In this document: one piece after another, positions 43,156 to 52,458 of the stretch | How positions within the stretch are numbered: position 1 is the first letter of the stretch | Layout of the letters: every line of letters begins with the position of its first letter | Source: VMCP01 sp964527775 | Lineage (GTDB): Bacteria > Bacteroidota > Bacteroidia > NS11-12g > UBA955 | Assembly (NCBI GenBank): GCA_964527775.1 | Contig: CAZGQS010000008.1 | Location: 14,181-78,180 of the forward strand | Direction of reading: 5' to 3' | Length of the DNA stretch: 64,000 nucleotides | Notes under the pieces: model-generated | Told to the model about the DNA's origin: nothing | Databases searched by the model: none | Seen by the model: the letters and a program-made list of their open reading frames with translations, nothing else | Position numbers and translations under genes: made by a program

Positions 43156-45339
43156 ATGAATAAAAGTATACTGTTTTTAGGAGTGTTTGTTTTTCTGGGG
43201 GGACGAATACAGGCGCAAAAAGATTCTGCGAAGATTGAAGGAGTTGAAATAAAGGTCCAAAAAAGTATCATTGAAAATCAAGCAGATAAATTGGTATACA
43301 ATGCTTCTGAAGATTTAACAAGCCAAGGACAATCAGCCAGCGATTTATTGGCTAAAGTACCCATGGTAGAGGTAGATATGGATGGGAATGTATCGTTGAG
43401 GGGAAACAGGAATGTCAGATTTTTAGTTAACGGTCGACCATCGGGGTTGATTTCTGGAAGCCCAGCAGATGCCTTACGCGCTTTGTCAGCAGATGACATT
43501 GAGAAAATTGAAGTCATTACCAATCCTTCATCTAAATACGATGCCGACGGTTCTGGAGGAATCATCAATATCATCATGAAGAAGAAAATTGTGGGCAATA
43601 CGGGCAGTGTGAGGTTGGGAATTGGTACGCGTAGTGCTCATTTTGGGGGGCAATATTCATCTGTCAGGGGCAAAAATAACTTTTCGGCATCGGCAGGCGG
43701 TCACTTTTGGAGGAGTTGGGGAGATGTGGTGACTACTCGAACCAATGTGAATGCATTGGGTGAGAATTGGATGTTGAAACAGAATGGTTATGCCAATAAC
43801 TGGGGTGGTGGACCAAGAATTACCCTGAATTTAGACAGGCAAATTGACGATAAGCAATCTTTAGTGCTGACCGTTGGAACCAACTCTCAAATGAGAAGCA
43901 ACAAACAAGATTGGACCAACCTACAAGGGTTAAGTGTTTTACAAAAAACCTCTGACCAATCGGCTAATCGCTTTAACTTCGGTATGGGTTACGATTTGGG
44001 ATTTGACTATCGAAAGAAATTTGAAAAGAAAGACAGAGAGTTTTCATTTTCGGGCTTAATGGCACTCGGTACAGGAAACGATGATTACCTAGCTAAAAGA
44101 GATTTTTACGGAATTATAGTCACCAATGAACAGGAGCAAAGTTTGAATTCTACTTTGAATAATGAAACTTCTTTGCAAATGGATTATACCGAGCCGTTTA
44201 CATCGGCGTTAAAAGGGGAGTTTGGTTTAAAATCCATTTTTAGAACGGTTAATTCCAACTATTTTTTTAATTTTTACAATGATACTTTGGGTAAGTTTAT
44301 TGAAGCTAAAGACAGAACTAATGGCTTGGATTATTACCAAAATGTATATGCTGCATATGGACAATTGAACTATTCATTCGCAAAGATTTATTCGGTAAGA
44401 CTGGGGCTTAGATATGAAATGACGGAATTTGGAGGTGTCTTGACTCAGTCACAAAAAAGCGAGTTTAAGGGCGATCCTTACGCTAATTTTGTGCCTTCAT
44501 TTAACATTTCTCGCTCCATTGGGAAGGGTGGATTTGCTCGTTTTAATTACAATCGACGCATTCAAAGACCTTCGCTATTTTTCTTAAATCCCTATGTAAA
44601 TACTTCGGATCCCCTCAATATTTCTCAGGGTAATCCTTATTTATCGCCTGAATTTGGAGATAATTTTGAGTTTTCTTTTGGGAATTATACAAAAGTAGGT
44701 GGGTATGGCTTTAACGTTTTTCACAAAAGGGTTGATCAAGCCATTGAAACATACCGCACGGTAAATGCAAATGATATTTATGTCACAACTTATGGCAATT
44801 TTGGATTGAATAGACAGAACGGATTTGATTTTAACGTCAATTTCAGGGGTAAAGGTTGGTCGTTGTTTTTCAACGGTGGCGCTGGATTGGTGCAGATTTC
44901 TACGTTGATTGATTCTGGAGCCATTGCTGGCTTATCAGTTAGAGGGGTTACCTACAGCGCGGGACTTCGGGGTAATGTTAAAATTGGAAAGAACTGGATG
45001 TTAGAGGCGTTTTCTAGGGTAAATGCTCCTAGTTTTTCTTTACAAGGATATTCACAGAACTGGTTGTTTCACACCATTGGATTTAAGCGACAATTCAAGA
45101 ATGATTTAGGCGGAATTGGATTCGGATTTGATAATCCGTTTTCGCCAGTGGTGCATTTGAAAACCGAAAATAATGGTAATGGTTTCACGTATCTTCAAGA
45201 TAGAGAGTTGAACATGTGGGGTGTGAGAATCAATTTTGATTACAAGTTTGGTAAAATAAGCAGCCAACCCGATAACATCAGGGAGATTAAAATCAAGAAC
45301 GAAGACTTGAAAAACGGCGACGGGCAAGGCGGAATGTAA
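43156..45339 (+). CDS. TonB-dependent receptor-like outer-membrane beta-barrel protein
   Basis: 727 residues: signal peptide (ILFLGVFVFLGGRIQAQ), a plug (DLLAKVPMVEVDMDGNVSLRGNRNVRFLVNGRPS, IEKIEVITNPSSKYDADGSGGIINIIMKKK) and an OMP_b-brl_3 barrel (FNYNRRIQRPSLFFLNPYVNTSDPLNISQGNPYLSPEF is the family hallmark). Substrate unknown. It follows the MacB-like gene by 2 bp, so it is in the tamB operon. The last strand is followed by a charged tail (NEDLKNGDGQGGM) rather than an aromatic end. The signal-peptide codons contain TTTTTC-T-GGGGGGAC, a looser relative of the 13-mer. Confidence 0.85.
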   Translation: MNKSILFLGVFVFLGGRIQAQKDSAKIEGVEIKVQKSIIENQADKLVYNASEDLTSQGQSASDLLAKVPMVEVDMDGNVSLRGNRNVRFLVNGRPSGLISGSPADALRALSADDIEKIEVITNPSSKYDADGSGGIINIIMKKKIVGNTGSVRLGIGTRSAHFGGQYSSVRGKNNFSASAGGHFWRSWGDVVTTRTNVNALGENWMLKQNGYANNWGGGPRITLNLDRQIDDKQSLVLTVGTNSQMRSNKQDWTNLQGLSVLQKTSDQSANRFNFGMGYDLGFDYRKKFEKKDREFSFSGLMALGTGNDDYLAKRDFYGIIVTNEQEQSLNSTLNNETSLQMDYTEPFTSALKGEFGLKSIFRTVNSNYFFNFYNDTLGKFIEAKDRTNGLDYYQNVYAAYGQLNYSFAKIYSVRLGLRYEMTEFGGVLTQSQKSEFKGDPYANFVPSFNISRSIGKGGFARFNYNRRIQRPSLFFLNPYVNTSDPLNISQGNPYLSPEFGDNFEFSFGNYTKVGGYGFNVFHKRVDQAIETYRTVNANDIYVTTYGNFGLNRQNGFDFNVNFRGKGWSLFFNGGAGLVQISTLIDSGAIAGLSVRGVTYSAGLRGNVKIGKNWMLEAFSRVNAPSFSLQGYSQNWLFHTIGFKRQFKNDLGGIGFGFDNPFSPVVHLKTENNGNGFTYLQDRELNMWGVRINFDYKFGKISSQPDNIREIKIKNEDLKNGDGQGGM

Positions 45340-45365
45340 ATGGAGTAAATTCGATTGGATTTTCG

Positions 45366-45373
45366 TAGTTTTG
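45366..45373 (+). promoter_or_regulatory. -7 box of the DUF3127 gene
   Basis: TAGTTTTG, exact match, 4 nt before ATG 45378. Confidence 0.5.
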
Positions 45374-45377
45374 TGCT

Positions 45378-45779
45378 ATGGACATTCAAGGTAAAATTGT
45401 ACAAATACTTCCCAAGCAGACAGGAGAAGGCAAAAACGGAACTTGGGAGAAGCAAGATTATATTTTAGAAACCCAAGCACAGTACCCTAAAAAGGTATGT
45501 TTTTCAGTTTGGGGTGTGAAAATTTCCCAATACAACATTCAAATGGGTGAATTTGTAAGCTTGGGTGTGGATGTTGAAAGTCGTGAATACAACGGTAGAT
45601 GGTACACAGATTTAAAAGCCTGGAAAGTTGATAGACCCGGAGCAGCCCCCATGAATAGTAATTCTGGAGCAGCACCTAGCAATCAACAGGCCAATGACCC
45701 ATTTGCAGATACTGCACAAGTTAGCGATCCGTTTGCATCTTCTTCGAGTAATGAAGAGGCAGATGATTTGCCATTCTAA
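45378..45779 (+). CDS. DUF3127 OB-fold protein with SSB-like acidic tip
   Basis: 133 residues. The N-terminal 90 (MDIQGKIVQILPKQTG ... YILETQAQYPKKVCFSVWG ... YNGRWYTDLKAWKVDR) match DUF3127, a small OB-fold family of Bacteroidota. A flexible Asn/Ser/Ala/Pro linker then ends in EADDLPF, which resembles the DDDIPF tail by which SSB recruits repair and replication proteins. Single-strand DNA binding is therefore likely but inferred. Its stop codon lies inside the AATGTC repeat, and a hairpin terminator follows. Confidence 0.75.
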   Translation: MDIQGKIVQILPKQTGEGKNGTWEKQDYILETQAQYPKKVCFSVWGVKISQYNIQMGEFVSLGVDVESREYNGRWYTDLKAWKVDRPGAAPMNSNSGAAPSNQQANDPFADTAQVSDPFASSSSNEEADDLPF

Positions 45780-45800
45780 TGTCATATTAATGTCGTCAAG
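45778..45800. promoter_or_regulatory. AATGTC direct repeat related to the haem/hscA operator
   Basis: AATGTC begins at 45778 and 45789 (11 bp apart), followed by GTCA at 45795. Aligned with 6604-6626, 19 of 23 bases are identical. It lies about 60-85 bp upstream of the T9SS-B/PorP gene pair. Confidence 0.4.
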
Positions 45801-45830
45801 CAGTCAGCAGTAAACGTTGTTGACTGTTTT
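45801..45830 (+). terminator. Candidate intrinsic terminator after DUF3127 gene
   Basis: CAGTCAGCAG pairs with TTGTTGACTG (10 bp, two G-T pairs) around loop TAAACG and is followed by four T. A weak T tract; it could alternatively be an operator. Confidence 0.4.
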
Positions 45831-45861
45831 GGTGTCTATAACTAGTTGAGATGTAACAGCC

Positions 45862-48800
45862 ATGAAATTAAACTTATACAAAAAAATATTCCTTCTTGCC
45901 TTATTGTCAATTTCTTCTGTAGTGCTTCGAGCCACAGATTATTATTTGAGTCCTTCGGGTGATGATGCAAATAACGGCACGACGTTATCTACGCCTTGGA
46001 AAACATTGTCAAAAGCGGTAAGCGTTTTAGCTTCAAACGATAAATTATTCATCGCTGCTGGAAGTTACTCAGGAAGTTTGAATGTGGGTGTAACCCTTAC
46101 TGTTTCTGTAGATGGAACTGTTAGAGTAGATCATCTTCGGATGAATGCAGGTTCATTGAGTTTGGAGGGTACGAATAGCGCACTATTAAACGTAAAAGAT
46201 TCATTTGTTTTAACCAATGGAATTATCACCGTTAACTCTAGTTCTAGATTGCATGTATTAGCAACTTGTGGTTTAAAAGGTGGAAATAAGAATAGTTTCG
46301 TTATTGGTGGTTATGCGGTTCATAATGTAAATTCAGGTGGACGCAAATTTCTTTGGCACATTGGTGTTGCAAATCAATACAGACCCGTTCAAATGGAGGG
46401 ATTTGATCAACCGTCGCCATTAGATCATTGGTTTCATGCTGAATATATTTACACATCTCCTCCGTCATTGCCCACTTTGCCTTCAGCAACCAGAAATATT
46501 TCAAAAACTGGTTATTGGTTTGTGAAATCATCTGCAGGACCCACTGAGGCAAGGGCGTATGAAATGTCTTTTTATTATGATTCTGTAACGGCTGATGACG
46601 GTGTGTATGACGCTCCAAAGCTCCAGTTGCTTAATTCTAACGGCACCAAACCTTGGAACCTTAACAAAACAGGGGGCACCTTCGATCGCAAAGGTTATAT
46701 TACTTCTAACACTACTGACAGTTTGAAATTTTACGTATTGGGAAATGCCAAAGGTGGGTCAACTTTTCAAGGTGGATCCAATACCTTAGGTGATAATACT
46801 AACCCTTTTGCAAAATTCACTTTTGAAACTAAAGCATTGTGTGTGGGAGATACCTTTTATTTCAAAGACCAATCAAAAAATGCTTCAGGGGCTGTATATT
46901 CTTGGAAGTTTGGAGATGAGAGTTTGACTGGATCCTTGGCGGGTAAAAACGTGTTATCTACATCAGCCACGAGTAAAAATCCAGTGCATATTTACAATGG
47001 TGCTGGTAATTTCCGAGTGCGTCAAGAGATTAGAATAGCTGGTAATTTGATTGATACTTCAATTTTAATTTTATCTGTGGGTGTAAGACCCAAATTAACG
47101 GGTTTAAATGCCATTCAGTTTTATCGTTATCCTATGAATGCACTTGATACCTTTGATGATGCAACTATATGTCAAGGACAACGTTTTTGGGCCATCGACA
47201 ACTATGACATTTCCTTTGGGTATAATCCCAACAATGATTATGTAACCAATTTAGAGTTGAAAGTGGTGGGTCCTACACCTGAGCCTAAGCTTCAAACAGT
47301 ATTGCCGGTTCCTGGAATGGATACTTTGAAATCTACCATTTCACAGCCAGGTGCTTATCAGATTTTCGCAACCCGCACTACCAACAAGGGTTGTAAGGCT
47401 TTTGACGTTACGGATTTGATTATCTATGCAACCCCAGGTGTAGCATTTTCTTGGAGCAAGCAATGCGAAACTCCTCCCAATACCAAATTTTTAGTAACCA
47501 ATATGACGGGAGACCCTTCTTTTACCAATAAAATCCAAAAATGGCGTTGGGAATATGAAGGTCAAAATATTACTGGAGACGTAGTAAAGAATCCATCAAC
47601 AAGAAGTTATTTGTTTTCTGGCGGACACCCTGGTGTTAATATGGTCAAGTTGATCATGGAAACCAATTTTGGTTGTATTGATTCGTTCAGTGAAGCGGTT
47701 TATATTTATCCGAAGCCCATCATTGGTTATCAGTTAGACAAATTGTGCGATGGCGAAGCAATGGAAGCAGATGCAACAAGTTCACAAATTAAATTTGGTG
47801 GAAGCATTGAAGACTATGTTTGGAAATTTGATGTTACGGGAGCTGGAATCGCCGATACAGGTAATCAAGTAACCTATCAATATCCTGGCCCAGGTCTTTA
47901 TAGAAATACTTTGACGTTGTTTTCATATAACAATGGATTGCCTATTTGTAGGGCGGATTCAACTTTTACAGTGAGAATCCATCCCAAACCAACTCCAAGT
48001 TATCAAATCAAAGAAGTTTGTTTTGGTGATTCAACATCATTAAGGCGAGTTATTGATCGCTATCCGCACCGAGATAGTATGATATACTACTGGTTCTTGG
48101 ATTACAATTATATTGGCAGCGATACCAATTTTAAATATAAATTGCCAAAGCCAGGAAATTACGCTTTAACCATGCGAGCTAGTTCTCTTGCTGGTTGTAG
48201 AGATTCCGCTGTTGGTGTTTTGAGATCTTTCTATGTTCCAGATGTATCGTTTAATTTGGATATGACCGTTCCTGGAAACGATACATTTCAATGTTTGAAT
48301 TGGAACCGATTTACGTTTGATTATAATTTCGGCTTAGATCCCTACGATACCATTAGAAATTCCTACTGGGATTTTGGAGACAGTGTGATAGAGTCGCCTG
48401 TGACCAATAATTATCATGGATATACCAAAGCCGACACGTTTACCGTCAAATTATTTGTAGATAACGTGAACGGCTGCGCTGACAGTGCATATCAAACAGT
48501 TTATGTATGGCCTTCGCCTGTGGCTGGATTTACACACGAGGGAATTTGTATGCCAGACACCGTTGTTTTCACTGATACTATTTCAACTTCAGTGGAACCT
48601 ATTGTTAAGCGATTTTGGGATTTTGGAAACGGCAAAACTGATACGAATAATGTAAACATTGCACGGAATCTTTACATGAATGCCACACCTGTTACGGTGA
48701 CGTATGTCATTACTACAGATCATGGTTGTGTAGATTCGGCTGTGAAGGTTCTTGATTCATTGATAGATATCCCCAAAGCTAATTGGCAAATCATTGCGGG

Positions 48801-49497
48801 TAGCATGCCTTTATGTAAGGGTGATTCAGCTATCTTCCAAGTCTTGGGTGGTGATTCAGTGAGTTGGAAAGTAGATCTTGATACGGCGCGATCTAAAGCA
48901 TTTAACAAATCTGGAACCTATGTGTTCAGAGTGTATAACGGGCCGGGTACCTGTTTTGCATCTGATTCAGTTCAAGTATATGCATATTCACCTGCCGACA
49001 TTCAAGCTTACGCTGATACGACTATTTTCAGAGGACGTCAAGCTCAGCTTAGATTAAAAAATGCGTACAGTAACATTAAATGGTCTCCGGCAGATTTGCT
49101 ACTTGACAGCATTAGTGATTTTGTTGTAACCAAACGTCTAACCGATAGTACCGTATTTTATGTTACGGCTTTAGATTCTAATGGATGTCCGGATTTGGAC
49201 TCTGTAATTGTGAGAATCATTGACCCGCCGTTGGTTAAAATTCCAAATATTATCACTCCAAGTGGAGACGATAAAAACCAGACTTGGAATTTGATTGACA
49301 TTCCTGATTTGTTTCTATTTGATATTGTAATTTCAGATAGACAAGGAAAAAGAGTATATTCGACAAGTAATTATGACAATAATTGGGCAGCAACTGATCA
49401 AAATGGAAATCCTTTGCCTGATGGAGTCTACTTCTATTATATGAAAAATCGTCAAACCAATCAGGTGTATAGAGGATACATTCAGGTTATTAAATAA
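45862..49497 (+). CDS. Giant PKD-repeat surface protein with T9SS type B sorting domain
   Basis: 1211 residues: signal peptide (KIFLLALLSISSVVLRA), an N-terminal beta-helix-like segment (YYLSPSGDDANNGTTLSTPWKTLSKAV), several PKD-like immunoglobulin domains (YSWKFGDES, WRWEYEG, SYWDFGDSVIES, RFWDFGNGKTDTNN) and a C-terminal type B domain (IPNIITPSGDDKNQTWNLIDIPD...PDGVYFYYMKNR...YRGYIQVIK) of the gliding-motility-associated class. Type B cargo is exported by the type IX system, commonly with a PorP/SprF protein encoded next to it, as here 2 bp downstream. Likely adhesin or surface polymer. Confidence 0.85.
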   Translation: MKLNLYKKIFLLALLSISSVVLRATDYYLSPSGDDANNGTTLSTPWKTLSKAVSVLASNDKLFIAAGSYSGSLNVGVTLTVSVDGTVRVDHLRMNAGSLSLEGTNSALLNVKDSFVLTNGIITVNSSSRLHVLATCGLKGGNKNSFVIGGYAVHNVNSGGRKFLWHIGVANQYRPVQMEGFDQPSPLDHWFHAEYIYTSPPSLPTLPSATRNISKTGYWFVKSSAGPTEARAYEMSFYYDSVTADDGVYDAPKLQLLNSNGTKPWNLNKTGGTFDRKGYITSNTTDSLKFYVLGNAKGGSTFQGGSNTLGDNTNPFAKFTFETKALCVGDTFYFKDQSKNASGAVYSWKFGDESLTGSLAGKNVLSTSATSKNPVHIYNGAGNFRVRQEIRIAGNLIDTSILILSVGVRPKLTGLNAIQFYRYPMNALDTFDDATICQGQRFWAIDNYDISFGYNPNNDYVTNLELKVVGPTPEPKLQTVLPVPGMDTLKSTISQPGAYQIFATRTTNKGCKAFDVTDLIIYATPGVAFSWSKQCETPPNTKFLVTNMTGDPSFTNKIQKWRWEYEGQNITGDVVKNPSTRSYLFSGGHPGVNMVKLIMETNFGCIDSFSEAVYIYPKPIIGYQLDKLCDGEAMEADATSSQIKFGGSIEDYVWKFDVTGAGIADTGNQVTYQYPGPGLYRNTLTLFSYNNGLPICRADSTFTVRIHPKPTPSYQIKEVCFGDSTSLRRVIDRYPHRDSMIYYWFLDYNYIGSDTNFKYKLPKPGNYALTMRASSLAGCRDSAVGVLRSFYVPDVSFNLDMTVPGNDTFQCLNWNRFTFDYNFGLDPYDTIRNSYWDFGDSVIESPVTNNYHGYTKADTFTVKLFVDNVNGCADSAYQTVYVWPSPVAGFTHEGICMPDTVVFTDTISTSVEPIVKRFWDFGNGKTDTNNVNIARNLYMNATPVTVTYVITTDHGCVDSAVKVLDSLIDIPKANWQIIAGSMPLCKGDSAIFQVLGGDSVSWKVDLDTARSKAFNKSGTYVFRVYNGPGTCFASDSVQVYAYSPADIQAYADTTIFRGRQAQLRLKNAYSNIKWSPADLLLDSISDFVVTKRLTDSTVFYVTALDSNGCPDLDSVIVRIIDPPLVKIPNIITPSGDDKNQTWNLIDIPDLFLFDIVISDRQGKRVYSTSNYDNNWAATDQNGNPLPDGVYFYYMKNRQTNQVYRGYIQVIK

Positions 49498-49499
49498 GC

Positions 49500-50533
49500 A
49501 TGAAGAAACTATCAATTCTGTCGGTAATAGCCCTTTCTTCTGTGCAGGTTTTTGCGCAAATGGGTGCTAGAATTGACCAATTCTATCTAGACAGGTCATC
49601 GGTGATTCCTGCGGCAATTACTGCTACTGATAAAGGTTATGTGTCATTGTACTACAATAAATTATTTATTGATGTTCCTGGGTCTCCTCAGCATACATTG
49701 TTCAATGCCGCGATGCCTCTTCCAAAGCAAAACACTGCGTTTGGTTTGTTTTACATGAAAGAGAACATTGCATTTTCGGAAATGCATAATGCTTATGCTA
49801 CCTATGCGTATAAAATTCCATTGGGAAATGATGTTAATCTTAGTTTAGGTGTTAGTGCAGGTGTTCTAGCCCAAAATTTTGATGCGTCAAAAGCGGTGTT
49901 TTATGATGATAATGATCCTAAAATCATTGCCCTGCTTTACAGTCCACCGGTTGTAAGAGCAGATTTAAGGGCATCATTTTACGTAAGTTCAGAGAAGTTT
50001 TATGCGGGAATGGTCGTTTCTAGATTGCCTAAGCCACGTTTCGATTATTCGTACTACAATTATTCAGCAAGTTATGACCTTCAAACTCAAGCTTCTTGGA
50101 TGGTGGGGTATAATGCAGTTATTGACGATAATTTCACACTAAAGCCTTCATTTAATTTCAATATGTATAACTGGGATTATCTCTATTATCAGGGTAATTT
50201 GACCGCTGATTTTCAAGGGAAATTCTGGTTGGGCTTTGGAGTTAATAACCTTTGGCAAGCGGGCTTCAATGTAGGTTTGAAACCTCAAGAGGACATCACT
50301 TGCGCGTATTCGTATACAGTTCCAGATGGAGTTCAACGAGGACTTTTAGGCCCAATGCATGAATTCACCACTACCATTGGTTTTGGCGCTTTGGGTGCCG
50401 GAATTGCTGGAAATGGTAATGGATCAGGCGGCGATGGTGAAGGTGATGGTTCAAATGGTGGATCAGGAGGTGGAGATGATGAGAATGGTGGCAAAAGAAG
50501 AAGAGGCGGGGATCTTAATGGTCAAGGTGTATC
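49500..50533 (+). CDS. PorP/SprF family T9SS membrane protein (5' part, up to false gap)
   Basis: Signal peptide (LSILSVIALSSVQVFAQ) and a PorP/SprF barrel: QFYLDRSSVIPAAITATDKGYVSLYYNK, the start of SprF-type proteins, then strands such as NTAFGLFYMKENIAFS and WLGFGVNNLWQAGFNVG, ending near residue 300. A Gly/Asp/Asn-rich linker follows. PorP/SprF proteins bind type B cargo and anchor it at the outer membrane. Merging the 55-base overlap at the gap continues this frame directly into the reading frame at 50636: the 155 extra bases equal the observed +2 frame offset. The real gene is 49500-51034. Confidence 0.82.
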
Positions 50534-50633
50534 NNNNNNNNNNNNNNNNNNNNNNNNNNNNNNNNNNNNNNNNNNNNNNNNNNNNNNNNNNNNNNNNNNN
50601 NNNNNNNNNNNNNNNNNNNNNNNNNNNNNNNNN
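50534..50633. other. Assembly gap (100 N), spurious
   Basis: Flanked by perfect 55-base duplicates (50479-50533 and 50634-50688). Removing the N run and one copy restores one open frame across the PorP gene. Confidence 0.88.
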
Positions 50634-50635
50634 AT

Positions 50636-51034
50636 GAGAATGGTGGCAAAAGAAGAAGAGGCGGGGATCTTAATGGTCAAGGTGTATCTCCAAGTGAGCG
50701 AATTCGCAAAGATGTAACAGTGAAAGCTTTCGAAGATATGGAGAGATTTGGAAAAGGGAACGATACCAGCGGTATTACGTTACCTCCTATTCCCAAGGTT
50801 AAACCAGAGCCTGGACATTACTTAGTGGCTGGTTTGCATGCGTCTGAAGAGAAGGCCAATAAAATGATCAAAGACTTGTACATGAAAGATGTATTGGCAT
50901 TTAAATTTTATGATCCAAGAAACAAGAGCTTCTACGTATACATCAAACGTTACGATTCAGAAAAAGATGCCAATAAAGGAACTTTCTATTTTGAAGTTTC
51001 TGTTCCCAATATTTGGGTGAGAGAAATGCAATAA
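50636..51034 (+). CDS. SPOR-like C-terminal domain of the PorP/SprF protein (3' part)
   Basis: This is the continuation of the gene beginning at 49500. After the linker (NGGKRRRGGDLNGQGV) and a proline-rich stretch (LPPIPKVKPEP) comes a compact domain of about 70 residues: GHYLVAGLHASEEKANKMIKDLY...FKFYDPRNKSFYVYIKRYDSEKDA. Its strand-helix-strand order and the YLVAG and FYVYIKRY pieces resemble SPOR domains, which bind denuded peptidoglycan glycans. A separate gene starting at GTG 50720 is an artefact of the gap. Its stop abuts that of DUF4159. Confidence 0.7.
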   Translation, partial: ENGGKRRRGGDLNGQGVSPSERIRKDVTVKAFEDMERFGKGNDTSGITLPPIPKVKPEPGHYLVAGLHASEEKANKMIKDLYMKDVLAFKFYDPRNKSFYVYIKRYDSEKDANKGTFYFEVSVPNIWVREMQ

Positions 51035-51703
51035 TTAGGGTTTACTTGAACCCATAAACGCAAATCGTATAAGATTGCAACCCATTTGAAGGGCTTGCAA
51101 TCTTATACTTTCTGGGTCTTTATAAACTTCGGGGTCTTCCCATCCATTGCCTAGGTCTGATTCATAATCATAGAAACAAACCAATCGTCCTTTGTAGAAT
51201 AACCCAAGTCCTTCAGCGGGTTTTCCATCGTGTTCGTGTATTTTGGGTACACCCGATGGAAACTTAAAATGATTGTTATATATGGGGTGGGATAGAGGTA
51301 CAGGAGTTAATTCTAGTTCGGGGAATACCTTTTTTAATTCCCGTCTGATGTAGGGATCCATGCCATAGTTATCACAAATGTGGAGGAATCCTCCGGAAGT
51401 TAAATAGGTTCTTAGATTTTGCGCTTCTTGTTCGGAGAAAACTACGTTGCCATGCCCTGTCATGAAGATAAATGGGTAGGAAAAGAGATCGTCGCTGCTC
51501 GCTTCAACAATGACTTCTTGAGTGATTAGGGTAGTTTTGATTTGTTTATTGCAAAAAGCAGCTAAGTTTTTAAGGGCTGTTTTGCTGCTATACCAATCTC
51601 CTCCACCGTTATATTTGAGTCGAGCCAATGATATGTTTTGGGCGAATAAATGTCCCCCGAAAAGAAAAAGAATGGATAAAAAAGTGCACCTTTTATTTAC
51701 CAC
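51035..51703 (-). CDS. DUF4159 domain exported protein
   Basis: 222 residues with signal peptide (TFLSILFLFGGHLFAQN) and the DUF4159 pattern: SLARLKYNGGGDWYSS, FIFMTGHGNVVFSEQEAQNLRTYLTSGGFLHICDNYGMD, HPIYNNHFKFPSGVP and GLGLFYKGRLVCFYDYESDLGNGWED. The fold resembles a class-I glutamine amidotransferase-like flavodoxin sandwich; no catalytic role is known. Last gene of the ftsX-DUF3098-uppP operon; overlaps uppP by 7 nt. Signal-peptide codons hold a 12-of-13 copy of the repeated 13-mer. Confidence 0.8.
   Translation of the reverse strand: MVNKRCTFLSILFLFGGHLFAQNISLARLKYNGGGDWYSSKTALKNLAAFCNKQIKTTLITQEVIVEASSDDLFSYPFIFMTGHGNVVFSEQEAQNLRTYLTSGGFLHICDNYGMDPYIRRELKKVFPELELTPVPLSHPIYNNHFKFPSGVPKIHEHDGKPAEGLGLFYKGRLVCFYDYESDLGNGWEDPEVYKDPESIRLQALQMGCNLIRFAFMGSSKP
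51652..51663 (-). repeat. 13-mer copy 4 (12 of 13)
   Basis: TTTTCGGGGGAC on the minus strand, inside the DUF4159 signal peptide (F-G-G-H), preceded by CTTTTTC. Confidence 0.5.
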
Positions 51704-52458
51704 AATGTAATGAGGAAAATGCTACCAATGATGATTCTGTAGATACCGAAAGCTGCGAAACCGTATTTTTGGACAACGCCAATAAAGAGTTTAACGGCAA
51801 TAGCGGCTGTAATGAAACTGAGCACATTTCCAATTGCGATGTCTGAAAGGGCTGATGAAGAAAGTTCATCCCAATTTTTAAGCATTTTATATCCCGCAGC
51901 AGCAGAAAGTGTTGGAACTGCCAAAAAGAAGGAGAATTCGGTAGCAGAATGTTTGGATAATTTACATCCTAGGGCGCCGGCAATACTGGCTGCACTTCGG
52001 CTGGTTCCAGGAATCATGGCAAAGGATTGAATTATTCCAATGATGAATGCATCTTTGAATGACATGCTGTCTACGGTTTTTTCGCCGGGTTTAAGCCACC
52101 TATCCATGAAAACTAAAAATATACCCACTACAATGAGCATAACACCTACAACAGCAGGTGTTTGAAGCAGGGTTTCAAGAAAGTCATCGAATAAAAGTCC
52201 AAGAATAGCGGCTGGAATAAAGCCTACGAGGAGTTTAGAATAAAACGAAATGGAGAAATTCTTGATGAATCTTTCCCAATACAGGAAAACGACGGCCATG
52301 ATGGCGCCAAATTGGATAGAAATGAGGTATGTATCGATGGATGTGTCATTGACCTTCATCCATTCTTGAAACATCATCAAATGGCCTGTACTAGAAACGG
52401 GAAGGTATTCAGTTAAGCCTTCTACCGCCGAGAAAATAGCGTTTTCGGTAAAGGTCAT
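51697..52458 (-). CDS. uppP: Undecaprenyl-diphosphate phosphatase
   Basis: 253 residues, multi-span enzyme that recycles undecaprenyl pyrophosphate to the monophosphate carrier for peptidoglycan and polysaccharide synthesis. The catalytic motifs are present: AVEGLTEYLPVSSTGHLMM (E13, E17, H26) and PGTSRSAASIAGALGCKLS. TEFSFFLAVPT follows. Overlaps the upstream DUF3098 gene by 4 nt. The arrangement ftsX-DUF3098-uppP is common in Bacteroidota. Confidence 0.95.
   Translation of the reverse strand: MTFTENAIFSAVEGLTEYLPVSSTGHLMMFQEWMKVNDTSIDTYLISIQFGAIMAVVFLYWERFIKNFSISFYSKLLVGFIPAAILGLLFDDFLETLLQTPAVVGVMLIVVGIFLVFMDRWLKPGEKTVDSMSFKDAFIIGIIQSFAMIPGTSRSAASIAGALGCKLSKHSATEFSFFLAVPTLSAAAGYKMLKNWDELSSSALSDIAIGNVLSFITAAIAVKLFIGVVQKYGFAAFGIYRIIIGSIFLITLW

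Noticed and set aside
50720..51034. Separate small gene starting at GTG 50720
   Set aside because: The frame is open upstream to the gap and joins the PorP gene once the duplicate 55 bases are collapsed.
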